Below are positions 1 through 9,602 of a stretch of DNA of 64,000 bases, piece by piece (the first letter of the stretch is position 1; each line of letters begins with the position of its first letter). The notes beneath the pieces were generated by a model. The model was not told where the DNA came from. It made no database searches and saw only the letters and a list, made by a program, of their open reading frames with translations. The position numbers were made by a program, and so were the translations under genes. The stretch spans positions 186,001 through 250,000 of the forward strand of contig KE159795.1 of NCBI GenBank assembly GCA_000403475.2. Direction: 5' to 3'. Origin of the DNA: Lachnospiraceae bacterium MD308. GTDB taxonomy: Bacteria > Bacillota > Clostridia > Lachnospirales > Lachnospiraceae.

Positions 1-250
1 TAATATCCTGCTCCTTTATTCGATTCAACGTTTTTCTCTTAGCGGTAACTGTAACATCTACTGTCTGTGTATTATCCACAATCTGATAGGTCTGCGGCTG
101 ATGAGCATTTGCAAGCACTTCTTCATTGATCACCGAAACAGGGATATCCGAAAATGTTTTATGTGTTACCGGGTCATCGATATTAACCACCATTATCCAC
201 AGCATAAATGCTACAAAAAAGGCTAATATCTTAAGACCAATATTATTCAT
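1..250 (-). CDS. cdaR: CdaR (YbbR-domain) regulator, N-terminal part
   Basis: The first 83 residues of a YbbR-domain protein; the rest lies beyond the left edge. The start ATG (248-250) overlaps the end of cdaA by 8 bases, which suggests translational coupling. The N-terminus has one hydrophobic helix (about residues 5-22, ILAFFVAFMLWIMVV) followed by the typical YbbR start (VNIDDPVTHKTFSDIPVSV). In the known family CdaR is a membrane-anchored extracytoplasmic regulator of the c-di-AMP synthase CdaA. Identification rests on the adjacency to cdaA and the sequence pattern. Confidence 0.85.
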   Translation of the reverse strand, partial: MNNIGLKILAFFVAFMLWIMVVNIDDPVTHKTFSDIPVSVINEEVLANAHQPQTYQIVDNTQTVDVTVTAKRKTLNRIKEQDI

Positions 251-1127
251 TAGTCTTTTTTCCATTTGTAAGCCTTCCTTTCCAAAATGCTGTCAGTTTT
301 CTTGATTCTGTCTTTTTGTTGCGGATTCCCTGCAAGTGGCTTCGAAGCTCTTCCCTCGTAATATCCCGATCCAAATATCCGCCGCTGGCCGCCGACACGG
401 CTCCCGTCTCTTCTGACACGGCAATAATAAGAGCATCGCTTACTTCGCTCATCCCAACAGCCGCCCTGTGCCTGGTTCCTAATTCTTTGCTGAGTCCCAT
501 ATTATCAGACAATGGGAGATAACAAGTTGCCGATACAATCCTGTCTCCCCGGACAATAATCGCCCCGTCATGCAACGGAGTGTTATGTTCAAATATATTG
601 ATCAGCACTTGCATAGATACCAGACAATCCAGATAGATTCCTGTAGTCTCATACTCTGTCAGATGGATTGCACGCTCTACTACAATCAGAGCTCCCGTCT
701 TGACACGCCCCATACTAAAGCATGCATCTATGATGCCCTCCATGGTCTCCACACTGAATTTTTCACGTTCTTTATAGGCTTCAAAAGGAACAACCGAAGA
801 AAAGAATTGCTTTTCACCCAGCTTTTCCAGCGCTCTTCTAAGCTCAGGCTGAAACACGACTACTGCCGCCGTTGCCATCACTGCAACTGCATTTTTCGCA
901 ACAAACAGTATCGTATTCATCTGAAAAATCATAGCAAGCAGAATGAAACCGGCAAGCACCAAAATCCCTTTTAAAAGCATCCATGCCTTTGTATTCTTAA
1001 TCCAGATAATAATCTGATAAATCAAGAATGCAAGGATCATCACTTCCACAACATCTGTTACATGTATTTCCGGAAAGTAAACACCTGATACATATTTCCC
1101 CAATATTTGAGAAATTCTCTGTTCCAT
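243..1127 (-). CDS. cdaA: Diadenylate cyclase CdaA (c-di-AMP synthase)
   Basis: 294 aa, the usual CdaA length. It condenses two ATP to cyclic di-AMP at the inner face of the membrane. Three hydrophobic helices lie in about residues 25-100, followed by the DAC domain with the catalytic DGA motif (HNTPLHDGAII, near 190) and the RHR motif (GTRHRAAVGMSE, near 225). The start has a strong ribosome site (AAAGGAGGTGGGAGA before ATG). It overlaps cdaR by 8 bases. In relatives the third gene is glmM, which would be outside the window. Confidence 0.95.
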   Translation of the reverse strand: MEQRISQILGKYVSGVYFPEIHVTDVVEVMILAFLIYQIIIWIKNTKAWMLLKGILVLAGFILLAMIFQMNTILFVAKNAVAVMATAAVVVFQPELRRALEKLGEKQFFSSVVPFEAYKEREKFSVETMEGIIDACFSMGRVKTGALIVVERAIHLTEYETTGIYLDCLVSMQVLINIFEHNTPLHDGAIIVRGDRIVSATCYLPLSDNMGLSKELGTRHRAAVGMSEVSDALIIAVSEETGAVSAASGGYLDRDITREELRSHLQGIRNKKTESRKLTAFWKGRLTNGKKTNE

Positions 1128-1161
1128 TCTCCCACCTCCTTTTCAATATGATCATCGCCTG

Positions 1162-2223
1162 TTAACGTGGCCTCGAGCTTCCTCTTACGTGCCCTGCGCC
1201 ATTCCTTCCCGGAATCCTCTCCCCGACTCTGTCCGGGTGGCTTTCCCTCTCATGTCTTCTGCTCCTTACAGATTCTGTATCAATAATCTCTGTCTCGCGC
1301 CGTCCGTTAATCCTCTTCACCGTCTTTTCCGGTTTAGCAACGGAAATCTTCGGAACTGCTTTCACATAATAATAATATTCGTCATCTTCAAACTGCAGAT
1401 TCTCGCTTCGCGTATAATCCACCGCAAAAAACATCAGTTCCAGCACAAGCCCCACAACAACAGCGGCAACACTTCCTGCCGCTAAAGACGTATATGAAAT
1501 ATGGACGCCAAAAACCATATCGCCCACTATATTTACAACCACATTAATAATCGCACCCGCCACCGCCGCAGCTTTCCACGCATGGTTCATAGACTGTCTT
1601 CTGATCGAATAGACAACAAGAAATGCCAACAGAAACGCCGCAATAACAATCCACATCTCTTTGTTCTGGAATACCTGCTTTAGATATTCTGTACTTTGTG
1701 TCATAATCCCTGAAAGCCCCGAACCTGTAATTCCCGGAGCCGCTTTTTTCACGTATTCCATCATAAAGTAAACAATTGTCCCAAGCACAACTGCCACCAT
1801 ACATACCGGTGTTGAGATCAATGCATACGCCAACGGCACAACAAACGGAATCTTAAATGCAAATGCAATCGGCATAAGAAGCACAACTATAGCCATCTTC
1901 GGCGTCAGCCGAAAATAAAAAATATACATAATCAAAAACACAACTGCCGTAACTGCAAGAACAGCTATAGACACCGCATACATATGTACCAAAATAAGAG
2001 CTGTTGCTGCAATTACAGTTATAATAACCGGAAAAAAAGTACAAATTACAGATAATGCAAGTATCACCACGGGAGAAGCCGCCGCCTTCATGAATCCCAC
2101 ATTATTATTAATCATATAAAATGCCAGCAGGGCCAGAATAAACTGTACCCCTTTATCAAACACCAGCGAATGCTGAGCGTATAATTCCTGAAGTTTCCCT
2201 TTCATCACAAATACTCCGTCCAT
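1162..2223 (-). CDS. Conserved polytopic membrane protein, unknown function
   Basis: 353 aa with about eight or nine hydrophobic segments through residue ~265, then a charged, Arg-rich cytoplasmic tail (ESHPDRVGERIPGRNGAGHVRG). No catalytic motif is seen. Two starts are possible: ATG at 2223 (GGGAG nine bases upstream, directly after the stop of the preceding gene) or ATG at 2205 (CGGAG eight bases upstream). It sits between a small membrane protein and cdaA in the same direction, probably one transcript. I recognise the arrangement as common in Lachnospiraceae but know no function. Confidence 0.7.
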   Translation of the reverse strand: MDGVFVMKGKLQELYAQHSLVFDKGVQFILALLAFYMINNNVGFMKAAASPVVILALSVICTFFPVIITVIAATALILVHMYAVSIAVLAVTAVVFLIMYIFYFRLTPKMAIVVLLMPIAFAFKIPFVVPLAYALISTPVCMVAVVLGTIVYFMMEYVKKAAPGITGSGLSGIMTQSTEYLKQVFQNKEMWIVIAAFLLAFLVVYSIRRQSMNHAWKAAAVAGAIINVVVNIVGDMVFGVHISYTSLAAGSVAAVVVGLVLELMFFAVDYTRSENLQFEDDEYYYYVKAVPKISVAKPEKTVKRINGRRETEIIDTESVRSRRHERESHPDRVGERIPGRNGAGHVRGSSRPR

Positions 2224-2619
2224 TTACTTTTTCTCCCTTTCATACCACTTAAGAAGTCTTGTCAAATCATGATTGTATTTTTTCACTCTCATCCTTGCCT
2301 CCTTATGCTTTTGATTATATATATGGCTGGAAATAACTGCATAAATTACAACAACGCCAAAATACCCCACCACAAAGATCATAAGAATCATTAACATCAG
2401 GCTATTGGACATACTGTCAATCAACGCATCAAAACCGGCAAATACAATCAGCATCGCCAAACAGACATAACCGACCGTCACCCAAATGACCGAACTGAAA
2501 ACATGCATGCCTGCATAATCCTTCCTATAATATTCGCTTATCTTAAAATCCTCTCTGCCCTGTGTATGTTCGTACAGGGCAAGCTTTGTCATCAGCTTAA
2601 CCTTACGCTCGTCTAACAT
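2224..2619 (-). CDS. Small conserved membrane protein, unknown function
   Basis: 131 aa with two hydrophobic helices (about 41-62 and 73-96) flanked by charged ends; the C-terminus is rich in Lys and Arg (RMRVKKYNHDLTRLLKWYEREKK). Its stop codon abuts the start of the next membrane protein gene (TAAATG), so the two are probably co-translated and may act together. No domain recognised. Confidence 0.65.
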   Translation of the reverse strand: MLDERKVKLMTKLALYEHTQGREDFKISEYYRKDYAGMHVFSSVIWVTVGYVCLAMLIVFAGFDALIDSMSNSLMLMILMIFVVGYFGVVVIYAVISSHIYNQKHKEARMRVKKYNHDLTRLLKWYEREKK

Positions 2620-2673
2620 CGTCCACCTCTAACCTCTTCCCTGATTTAACTATCATTTTCAGTATAACAAATA

Positions 2674-3390
2674 TCAGTATCCTTGTCCAATACTTATCGT
2701 CAAATAGAATACTTTTTCTGCCCCTTCTCTTTTTAATGTCCTTGCTGCTTCATCCATCGTACTCCCGGTAGTATAAATATCATCAATCAGCAGCACCGTC
2801 TTTCCTTTCATCGCAGTCCGCAAATATCCACTGACAGAAAAGGCACCGCCCAAATTCATTCTCCGCTTTGCGGGAGCCAGTCCTTTTTGCGGAACCGTCC
2901 CGCGCACTCTTCGGAACCCTTTTGTATCTACTGCTATTCCAAGATATTCTCCAAGCTCTTTTGCCACGATCGCCGACTGATTATATCCTCTTTTTCGTAA
3001 TTTGCGGCAATGGAGCGGAATCGGCACGATAATATCCGGTTTCCATTTTAACAATGTATTCCTGTACTTTTTTACCATTTCTGCCGCATAATACTTTCCA
3101 AAAATACGCTGATTATGATATTTAAACTGGTAAATCGAAAAATTCACCGGCTCCTTATGAAGCCAGACCGCAGCTCCTCTGTCAAAATAATGCTGTGTAT
3201 GCATGCAATCATGGCAATATTCCTGTTCTTTATAGCGAAACGGCTTTCCACACTTCATACACTTCGGCTCGTTAGTCTCTAACTTTCTAACTCTGACCTC
3301 GCACTGCACACAAATTCCCCTTCTGGATACCCGTCCGCAAAAAGGACAGACCTCCGGCCAAAACCATCTTAAAATGCTTTTTTCTTTCAA
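2674..3390 (-). CDS. comF: ComF-family phosphoribosyltransferase-like protein
   Basis: 238 aa. The N-terminus carries Cys pairs for a zinc ribbon (CPFCG near 16, CVQC near 27, CMKCG near 43, CHDC near 57), followed by a type I phosphoribosyltransferase fold with the PRPP loop VLLIDDIYTTGSTMDEA near 200. ComF proteins act in DNA uptake during transformation in other Firmicutes; the biochemical role is unresolved. The start appears to be TTG overlapping the recD2 stop (TTGA), since the zinc ribbon begins only 15 residues later and no ATG lies before it. Confidence 0.88.
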   Translation of the reverse strand: MKEKSILRWFWPEVCPFCGRVSRRGICVQCEVRVRKLETNEPKCMKCGKPFRYKEQEYCHDCMHTQHYFDRGAAVWLHKEPVNFSIYQFKYHNQRIFGKYYAAEMVKKYRNTLLKWKPDIIVPIPLHCRKLRKRGYNQSAIVAKELGEYLGIAVDTKGFRRVRGTVPQKGLAPAKRRMNLGGAFSVSGYLRTAMKGKTVLLIDDIYTTGSTMDEAARTLKREGAEKVFYLTISIGQGY

Positions 3391-5636
3391 TTAATTTCAC
3401 AGATTCGTTCTGCAAGGCTTGTATTTCTTGCCTGTTCATCCGCATTGCGTACCATTTCATGGAACACTGCATCACTCCCCACAAGTGTCACACATTTTTT
3501 TGCTCTCGTCACCGCTGTGTAGAGAAGATTCCTGTTATAAAGCTGCCTTGGACCTTGAAGCAGCGGGATAATAACCGCCGGATACTCGCTCCCCTGAGCC
3601 TTATGTATAGTGATTGCATAAGCAAGCTCTAACTCATCCAAAAGATTATAAGGATATTTCACTCTCCTCTTCTCATCATACTCTACGGTCACCGTCTCTT
3701 CATAAGTATTAATGTTCTTGACAATCCCCATATCTCCATTAAAAATTCCAAGTCCCCGATCGATCGTCATGCCATACTTTGTCTGAATCTCCCATTCGAG
3801 CTGATAGTTATTCTTAATCTGCATAACTTTATCGCCCTCCCGAAAGATTCGCTCACCGGCCTCTTTTTCCTTCTTGCTTTTGTCCGCCGGATTCAAATAC
3901 TCCTGAAGAATCCGATTTAAACGCTCTACCCCCAGCAGACCTTTTCTCATAGGTGTCAACACCTGGATATCCCAGCTTTCTGCCCCCACATATTTCGGAA
4001 GCTTCTTTTGGATTAATGTAATAAGTACACTGATAATTACGTCCGGCTCCTGACGCTTTAAGAAAAAGAAATCTTTGCTCTTATTGTCAAGCGTTACTGA
4101 GTCACCGTTGTTTATTTTGTGGGCATTCACCACAATATCGCTCTCTCCTGCCTGCCTGAAAATCTTGGTCAGCATAACAGTTGAAAAATACCCGGAACGA
4201 ATCATATCTTTTAACACACTTCCCGGGCCAACACTTGGAAGCTGGTTCGCATCTCCCACCAGCACAAGCCTCATACCCGGAACGACTGCTTTCAGGAGCG
4301 CATACATCAATGAAAGATCCACCATCGACATCTCGTCAATAATAATGACATCCGCCTCTAATGGATTCTCTTCGTTGCGCTGAAATCCCGTGTTTCCTTC
4401 TTCCTCAGGATTTCCATTCACCTCCAGCAGCCGGTGTATTGTCTGGGCTTCATAACCGGTCGCCTCTGTCATACGCTTAGCGGCCCGCCCGGTAGGCGCC
4501 GCCAGAAGAAGCTCCATTCCTTCCTCCTCAAAAAAATGTATCATAGCATTGATCGTTGTTGTCTTTCCAGTCCCGGGACCTCCTGTCACAACGGTAATCC
4601 CGTTTCTTATGGCCTCCATGACCGCCTTTCGCTGCAATTCATCCAGTCTGAGACCTGTATTCTCCTCAATCTTATGTAGTCGATGCAAAACGGCATCCTC
4701 TAACATATCAAAATGCACATTCAAGTCATGAAGCATCTTCGCCGTATTTAACTCCAGGTAGTAATAATGAGAGGGATAGACCCGAAGCTTTGAACACCTT
4801 GCTCCGTCAAATCCTGCGCCGCTCTCTGTGTCGGTATCCTTCTTCAATATTATTTTTTTCTCCATAGCAAGATCCTGAAGATATCTTTCCATATCTTCCA
4901 TCTCGACTCCAAGAAGCATTCCGGTACGGTACATCAGCACTTCCTGCTCAAGATATACATGACCTTCTCCTACACCCTGCAGAAGAGTATAGAAAATACC
5001 GCTGCGAATGCGATAATCCGAATCCGTATGAATCCCGACCTTTGCCGCAATCTCGTCAGCGGTTTTAAAGCCAATTCCCGATACATGGTCTGCAAGCTGG
5101 TACGGATTTTCCTCAATGACGCGATAAACGCTCTGCCCATAATGCTGATAGATCCGCACTGCAAGGGCTATAGAAATTCCATATTTCTGCAGATAAAGCA
5201 TCGCCTGACGCATATCCTTCTTTTCTTCCACCTGAAGAGAAATCTCCCTTGCCTTGCGCTCACTGATTCCCTTAACCTCTGCAAGACGCTCCGGCTCCTC
5301 CTCAATAATACGGAAAGTATCTTCCTTAAACTTCTTTACAATCCTGCCTGCAAGCGATGCCCCTACTCCTTTTACAGCTCCGGAACCCAGATACCGTTCA
5401 ATGGAAACCAAATCCTCCGGTTCACATACCCTTGCCGACTCAATCTGAAGCTGTGTCCCGTAAAGCCGGTGGGTCGTATATTCTCCAGTTAATTCAAACA
5501 GTCCGCCTTCTTCTATATAATGAAGCTTCCCCACACAGGTAAGGTCCCCATCATCGTTATTCAGGTTAAAAACTGTATACCCATTCTCCTCATTGCGGTA
5601 TACAATATGTTCTACATATCCTTTAATCGTCTCCAT
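3387..5636 (-). CDS. recD2: RecD2-type SF1B ATP-dependent DNA helicase
   Basis: 749 aa, normal for RecD2. The N-terminal ~300 residues hold the OB-like and helix-hairpin-helix region (for example YLGSGAVKGVGASLAGRI). Helicase motifs follow in order: Walker A VTGGPGTGKTTT (near 355), Walker B IIIDEMSMVD (near 435), motif III LVGDANQLPSVGPG, and motif VI region LAYAITIHKAQGSEYPAVI (near 695). It unwinds DNA 5' to 3' in repair, without RecBC partners. Its TGA overlaps the comF start. Confidence 0.93.
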   Translation of the reverse strand: METIKGYVEHIVYRNEENGYTVFNLNNDDGDLTCVGKLHYIEEGGLFELTGEYTTHRLYGTQLQIESARVCEPEDLVSIERYLGSGAVKGVGASLAGRIVKKFKEDTFRIIEEEPERLAEVKGISERKAREISLQVEEKKDMRQAMLYLQKYGISIALAVRIYQHYGQSVYRVIEENPYQLADHVSGIGFKTADEIAAKVGIHTDSDYRIRSGIFYTLLQGVGEGHVYLEQEVLMYRTGMLLGVEMEDMERYLQDLAMEKKIILKKDTDTESGAGFDGARCSKLRVYPSHYYYLELNTAKMLHDLNVHFDMLEDAVLHRLHKIEENTGLRLDELQRKAVMEAIRNGITVVTGGPGTGKTTTINAMIHFFEEEGMELLLAAPTGRAAKRMTEATGYEAQTIHRLLEVNGNPEEEGNTGFQRNEENPLEADVIIIDEMSMVDLSLMYALLKAVVPGMRLVLVGDANQLPSVGPGSVLKDMIRSGYFSTVMLTKIFRQAGESDIVVNAHKINNGDSVTLDNKSKDFFFLKRQEPDVIISVLITLIQKKLPKYVGAESWDIQVLTPMRKGLLGVERLNRILQEYLNPADKSKKEKEAGERIFREGDKVMQIKNNYQLEWEIQTKYGMTIDRGLGIFNGDMGIVKNINTYEETVTVEYDEKRRVKYPYNLLDELELAYAITIHKAQGSEYPAVIIPLLQGPRQLYNRNLLYTAVTRAKKCVTLVGSDAVFHEMVRNADEQARNTSLAERICEIN

Positions 5637-5648
5637 GTACCTTCTATC

Positions 5649-6635
5649 TTACTCCTTGTACATACTTGTAAGCTCCACGAACTGACCCGTACCAACCGCA
5701 ACTACCTGCGTCGGGTCATCCGCCGTCATCGTGTTGATTCCTGTCCGCTCTTCAATCATCTCTTCCAGGCCTCTTAGCAGAGCGCCTCCTCCTGTCAACA
5801 TGATTCCACGGTCTAGTATATCTGCCGAAAGCTCCGGCGGCGTCCTCTCTAAGACGCTGATCACTGCTTCAACAATCTGTCCGGATGTCTCCCTGAGCGC
5901 TTCCTCCGTCTCGGCGGAAGTCACCATTACTGTCTTTGGAAGTCCCGTCAAAAGGTTTCTCCCACGCACTTCCATCGCGTCATCTTCCATCAACTGGTAA
6001 GTAGTTCCTATCTGAATCTTAATGTCCTCTGCCGTTCTGTCGCCAATCAAAAGATTATGCTTTTTCCTCATAAAGCGTACAATTGCTTCATCAAAATCAT
6101 CTCCTGCCACTTTTAATGAAGTATTAACCACTGTCCCGCCAAGAGAAATCACAGCAACGTCTGTAGTTCCTCCACCGATATCTACAATCATATTGCCACA
6201 AGGTTTCGAAATATCGATACCTGCACCTATAGCTGCAGCTACCGGCTCCTCGATCAGATTGACATCCCTGGCCCCTGCCGCAAAGGTCGCCTCCTCTACT
6301 GCTTTTTTCTCTACCTCAGTCACTCCGCTAGGTACACAGATACTGATACACGGCTTCCGGAAGGTCCGCCGCCCCATAGCCTTCTGCACAAAATATTTTA
6401 TCATCTTCTCTGTTACAGTGTAATCAGATATTACACCTTTTCTCAGGGGGCGGATTGCAATCACATTACCCGGCGTACGGCCAAGCATCAGCCGAGCCTC
6501 TTCTCCAATCGCTTTTATTGTATTCGTATCCCGGTCAAATGCCACCACCGATGGTTCCTTAAGTATAACACCTTTGCCTTTGATATACACAAGAACACTG
6601 GCTGTCCCCAAATCAATTCCAATATCTACCGACAT
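5649..6635 (-). CDS. mreB: Rod-shape actin homologue MreB/Mbl
   Basis: 328 aa, the family length. Actin-fold nucleotide motifs are visible: phosphate-1 IDLGTASVLVY near residue 5, phosphate-2 VDIGGGTTDVAVISLGG near 160, and adenosine motif GIMLTGGGALLRGL near 285. It polymerises under the membrane and positions peptidoglycan synthesis. I cannot separate MreB from the paralogue Mbl by eye; the isolated position away from mreCD favours an Mbl-like copy. Confidence 0.93.
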   Translation of the reverse strand: MSVDIGIDLGTASVLVYIKGKGVILKEPSVVAFDRDTNTIKAIGEEARLMLGRTPGNVIAIRPLRKGVISDYTVTEKMIKYFVQKAMGRRTFRKPCISICVPSGVTEVEKKAVEEATFAAGARDVNLIEEPVAAAIGAGIDISKPCGNMIVDIGGGTTDVAVISLGGTVVNTSLKVAGDDFDEAIVRFMRKKHNLLIGDRTAEDIKIQIGTTYQLMEDDAMEVRGRNLLTGLPKTVMVTSAETEEALRETSGQIVEAVISVLERTPPELSADILDRGIMLTGGGALLRGLEEMIEERTGINTMTADDPTQVVAVGTGQFVELTSMYKE

Positions 6636-6732
6636 ACTAAATCCCCTTTCAACTCGCTTACTCTCTCAATATCCGCCAACATACGGGACATCCCACGGGT
6701 ATTATATCTCCTGCCCGAATAAATGAAAACCC

Positions 6733-9588
6733 CTATTTTCTTAAATCTTTGTGAAGCATATCTTTAATGTACTTTCCGGTATAAGAAACAGGGTTCATTG
6801 CCACTTCCTCAGGCGTTCCCTTCGCAATCATAGTTCCTCCCCCGTCACCGCCTTCCGGCCCCATGTCAATAATGTAATCTGCCGTCTTAATGACATCCAG
6901 GTTATGTTCGATGACAAGAACTGTATTACCGTCTGCTGACAGCCTCCGTAAAATCTCTGTCAACTTATGAACGTCTGCGAAATGCAGTCCCGTGGTCGGT
7001 TCATCCAAAATATAGATTGTCTTCCCGGTGCTTCGCTTACTTAATTCCGACGCCAGCTTAATCCTCTGGGCCTCCCCTCCGGAAAGCTCCGTGGACGGCT
7101 GTCCCAGACGAATATAGGAAAGCCCCACATCATACAGTGTTTCCATCTTCCTCTTTATGCTTGGCACATTCTCAAAGAAATGCATAGCCTCTTCTACTGT
7201 CATATTTAAAACATCATAAATATTCTTCCCTTTGTACTTAACTTCCAAAGTCTCCCGATTGTATCGTTTTCCATGGCACACTTCACAAGGGACATACACA
7301 TCCGGCAGGAAATGCATCTCTATTTTCAAGATTCCATCTCCCGAACAGGCCTCGCAGCGGCCTCCCTTAACATTAAAACTGAACCTTCCCTTTTTGTATC
7401 CTCTCGCCTTGGCATCCGCAGTTGCGGCAAACAAATCTCTGATGAGGTCAAACACTCCCGTATAAGTGGCAGGATTTGAACGGGGCGTACGGCCGATTGG
7501 CGACTGGTCTATGGCTATCACCTTATCAAGCTGTTCAATCCCCTCCACATCCCCATGCTTTCCCGGTATAGTCCTGGCACGATTCAAATCCCTTGCAAGA
7601 CGCTTGTAAAGAATTTCATTGATCAAAGAACTCTTTCCTGAACCGGACACACCGGTAATGCACGTCATGATTCCAAGAGGAATCTCAACGTCGATATTTT
7701 TCAAGTTGTTCTCCCTCGCCCCGGTAATCTTAATCCAACCCGATGCCTTCGCCCGTTCCTTTGGCACTGGAATGCGTTCCCTTCCACTTAAGTATGCGCC
7801 GGTAATAGATTTCTTATTCTTAATTATGTCTTTTGCCGTGCCGACTGCCACAATCTCACCGCCATGCTCTCCGGCTCCCGGCCCTACATCCACGATATAG
7901 TCTGCCTCCCGCATAGTATCCTCGTCATGTTCCACGACGATAACCGAATTTCCCAGGTCACGCAGATGCTTTAACGTATTGAGCAGCTTGTCATTATCCC
8001 TCTGGTGAAGCCCGATGCTCGGCTCGTCAAGAATATACGCCACCCCCACAAGCCCGGAGCCAATCTGGGTCGCCAGCCGGATTCTCTGCGCCTCCCCTCC
8101 GGAGAGGGACCCGGTGGCTCTTGAAAGGGTCAGATAGTCAAGCCCCACATCCAGCAAAAACTTCGTGCGGGCCTGAATCTCCTTTAATATCTGTCCCCCA
8201 ATCAACATCTGCTGCTCACTCAGCACCAACTCCTGCAAGAATCCTTCCAACTTTTCAATAGACAGTGTCGTCACATCATGAATATTTTTATCCCCTAGGG
8301 TAACTGCCAGTGCCGCAGGCTTAAGCCGCTGCCCTTTGCACTCACGGCAGGGCGTAATCTGCATAAATTCTTCATATTCTGCTTTCATAGTGTCCGATGA
8401 TGTCTCACGGTAGCGCCGCTCCACATTTTTAACCAGCCCTTCAAACGCCACATCATAGACACCCTCGCCTCTCTGCCCTTTATAGTAAACTTTTATTTCC
8501 TTCCCGTCTGTACCATAAAGTATGATATCCTGAATCTTCTTCGGGTACTCTTCAAAAGGAGTATCTAAAGAAAAATCATACTCCCTGCAAAGCGCATCCA
8601 ATATCGCATACGTAAAACTCTTCTTATCTGTACAGGACTGCCAGCCCATCACTGTGATAGCTCCCTGGGCAATGCTCAGCCGCTTATCTGGAATCATCAA
8701 GTCCTCGTCAAATTCCATCTTATATCCCAACCCAAAACACTCCGGACAGGCTCCAAATGGATTATTAAACGAAAAACTCCGGGGTTCAATCTCGTCCACA
8801 CTGATACCGCAGTCCGGGCAGGAAAAACTCTGACTGAAATTCATCGGTTCACCGTCTATAACGTCCACAATCATAAGCCCTTCCGCAAGATGCAGGACAT
8901 TCTCGATGGAATCCGTCAGCCTCTTTTCAATCCCTTCTTTTACCACAAGGCGGTCCACAATAATCTCAATGCTGTGCTTGATATTTTTATCCAGCGCAAT
9001 CTCCTCGGAAAGCTCATAGAGATTCCCGTCAATGCGAACACGGACATACCCGCTTTTCTTCGCTCTCTCTAAAAGTTTTGCATGGGTTCCCTTTCGTCCA
9101 CGCACAACAGGAGCAAGAAGTTGGATCTTCGTCCGCTCCGGCAGCTCCATGATCTGGTCTACCATCTGGTCTACCGTCTGTTTTTTAATCTCTTTCCCGC
9201 ACTTCGGACAATGCGGAATCCCGATTCTGGCATAGAGCAGCCGGAAATAATCATAAATCTCTGTCACTGTTCCTACTGTAGAACGGGGGTTGCGGTTCGT
9301 AGACTTCTGGTCAATGGAAATCGCCGGTGAAAGCCCTTCTATACTCTCCACGTCTGGTTTTTCCATCTGTCCCAGAAACATCCGGGCATAGGAAGACAAG
9401 GATTCCATATACCGTCTTTGCCCTTCCGCATAGATTGTATCAAACGCAAGAGAAGACTTCCCCGAACCGCTCAGTCCTGTCAGCACTACCAGTTCATTTC
9501 TCGGAATCTTCAAATCCACGTTTTTCAGATTATGTTCATTCGCCCCGCGAATTGTAATAAATTGCCTTTTATCTTTACTTTTTGACAT
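6733..9588 (-). CDS. uvrA: Excinuclease ABC subunit A
   Basis: 951 aa, full length. Two ABC ATPase modules: Walker [15 protein letters not shown] (near 37) and [14 protein letters not shown] (near 640), signature [12 protein letters not shown] (near 493) and [12 protein letters not shown] (near 835), Walker [12 protein letters not shown] and [11 protein letters not shown]. Zinc-binding Cys clusters include CPDCG near 263 and the CEAC...CEVC module near 745. UvrA finds DNA lesions and loads UvrB in nucleotide excision repair. It lies 14 bases after uvrB, so both are driven by the uvrB promoter. Confidence 0.97.
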   Translation of the reverse strand: MSKSKDKRQFITIRGANEHNLKNVDLKIPRNELVVLTGLSGSGKSSLAFDTIYAEGQRRYMESLSSYARMFLGQMEKPDVESIEGLSPAISIDQKSTNRNPRSTVGTVTEIYDYFRLLYARIGIPHCPKCGKEIKKQTVDQMVDQIMELPERTKIQLLAPVVRGRKGTHAKLLERAKKSGYVRVRIDGNLYELSEEIALDKNIKHSIEIIVDRLVVKEGIEKRLTDSIENVLHLAEGLMIVDVIDGEPMNFSQSFSCPDCGISVDEIEPRSFSFNNPFGACPECFGLGYKMEFDEDLMIPDKRLSIAQGAITVMGWQSCTDKKSFTYAILDALCREYDFSLDTPFEEYPKKIQDIILYGTDGKEIKVYYKGQRGEGVYDVAFEGLVKNVERRYRETSSDTMKAEYEEFMQITPCRECKGQRLKPAALAVTLGDKNIHDVTTLSIEKLEGFLQELVLSEQQMLIGGQILKEIQARTKFLLDVGLDYLTLSRATGSLSGGEAQRIRLATQIGSGLVGVAYILDEPSIGLHQRDNDKLLNTLKHLRDLGNSVIVVEHDEDTMREADYIVDVGPGAGEHGGEIVAVGTAKDIIKNKKSITGAYLSGRERIPVPKERAKASGWIKITGARENNLKNIDVEIPLGIMTCITGVSGSGKSSLINEILYKRLARDLNRARTIPGKHGDVEGIEQLDKVIAIDQSPIGRTPRSNPATYTGVFDLIRDLFAATADAKARGYKKGRFSFNVKGGRCEACSGDGILKIEMHFLPDVYVPCEVCHGKRYNRETLEVKYKGKNIYDVLNMTVEEAMHFFENVPSIKRKMETLYDVGLSYIRLGQPSTELSGGEAQRIKLASELSKRSTGKTIYILDEPTTGLHFADVHKLTEILRRLSADGNTVLVIEHNLDVIKTADYIIDMGPEGGDGGGTMIAKGTPEEVAMNPVSYTGKYIKDMLHKDLRK

Positions 9589-9602
9589 CCTTTTATCCTC
9601 TC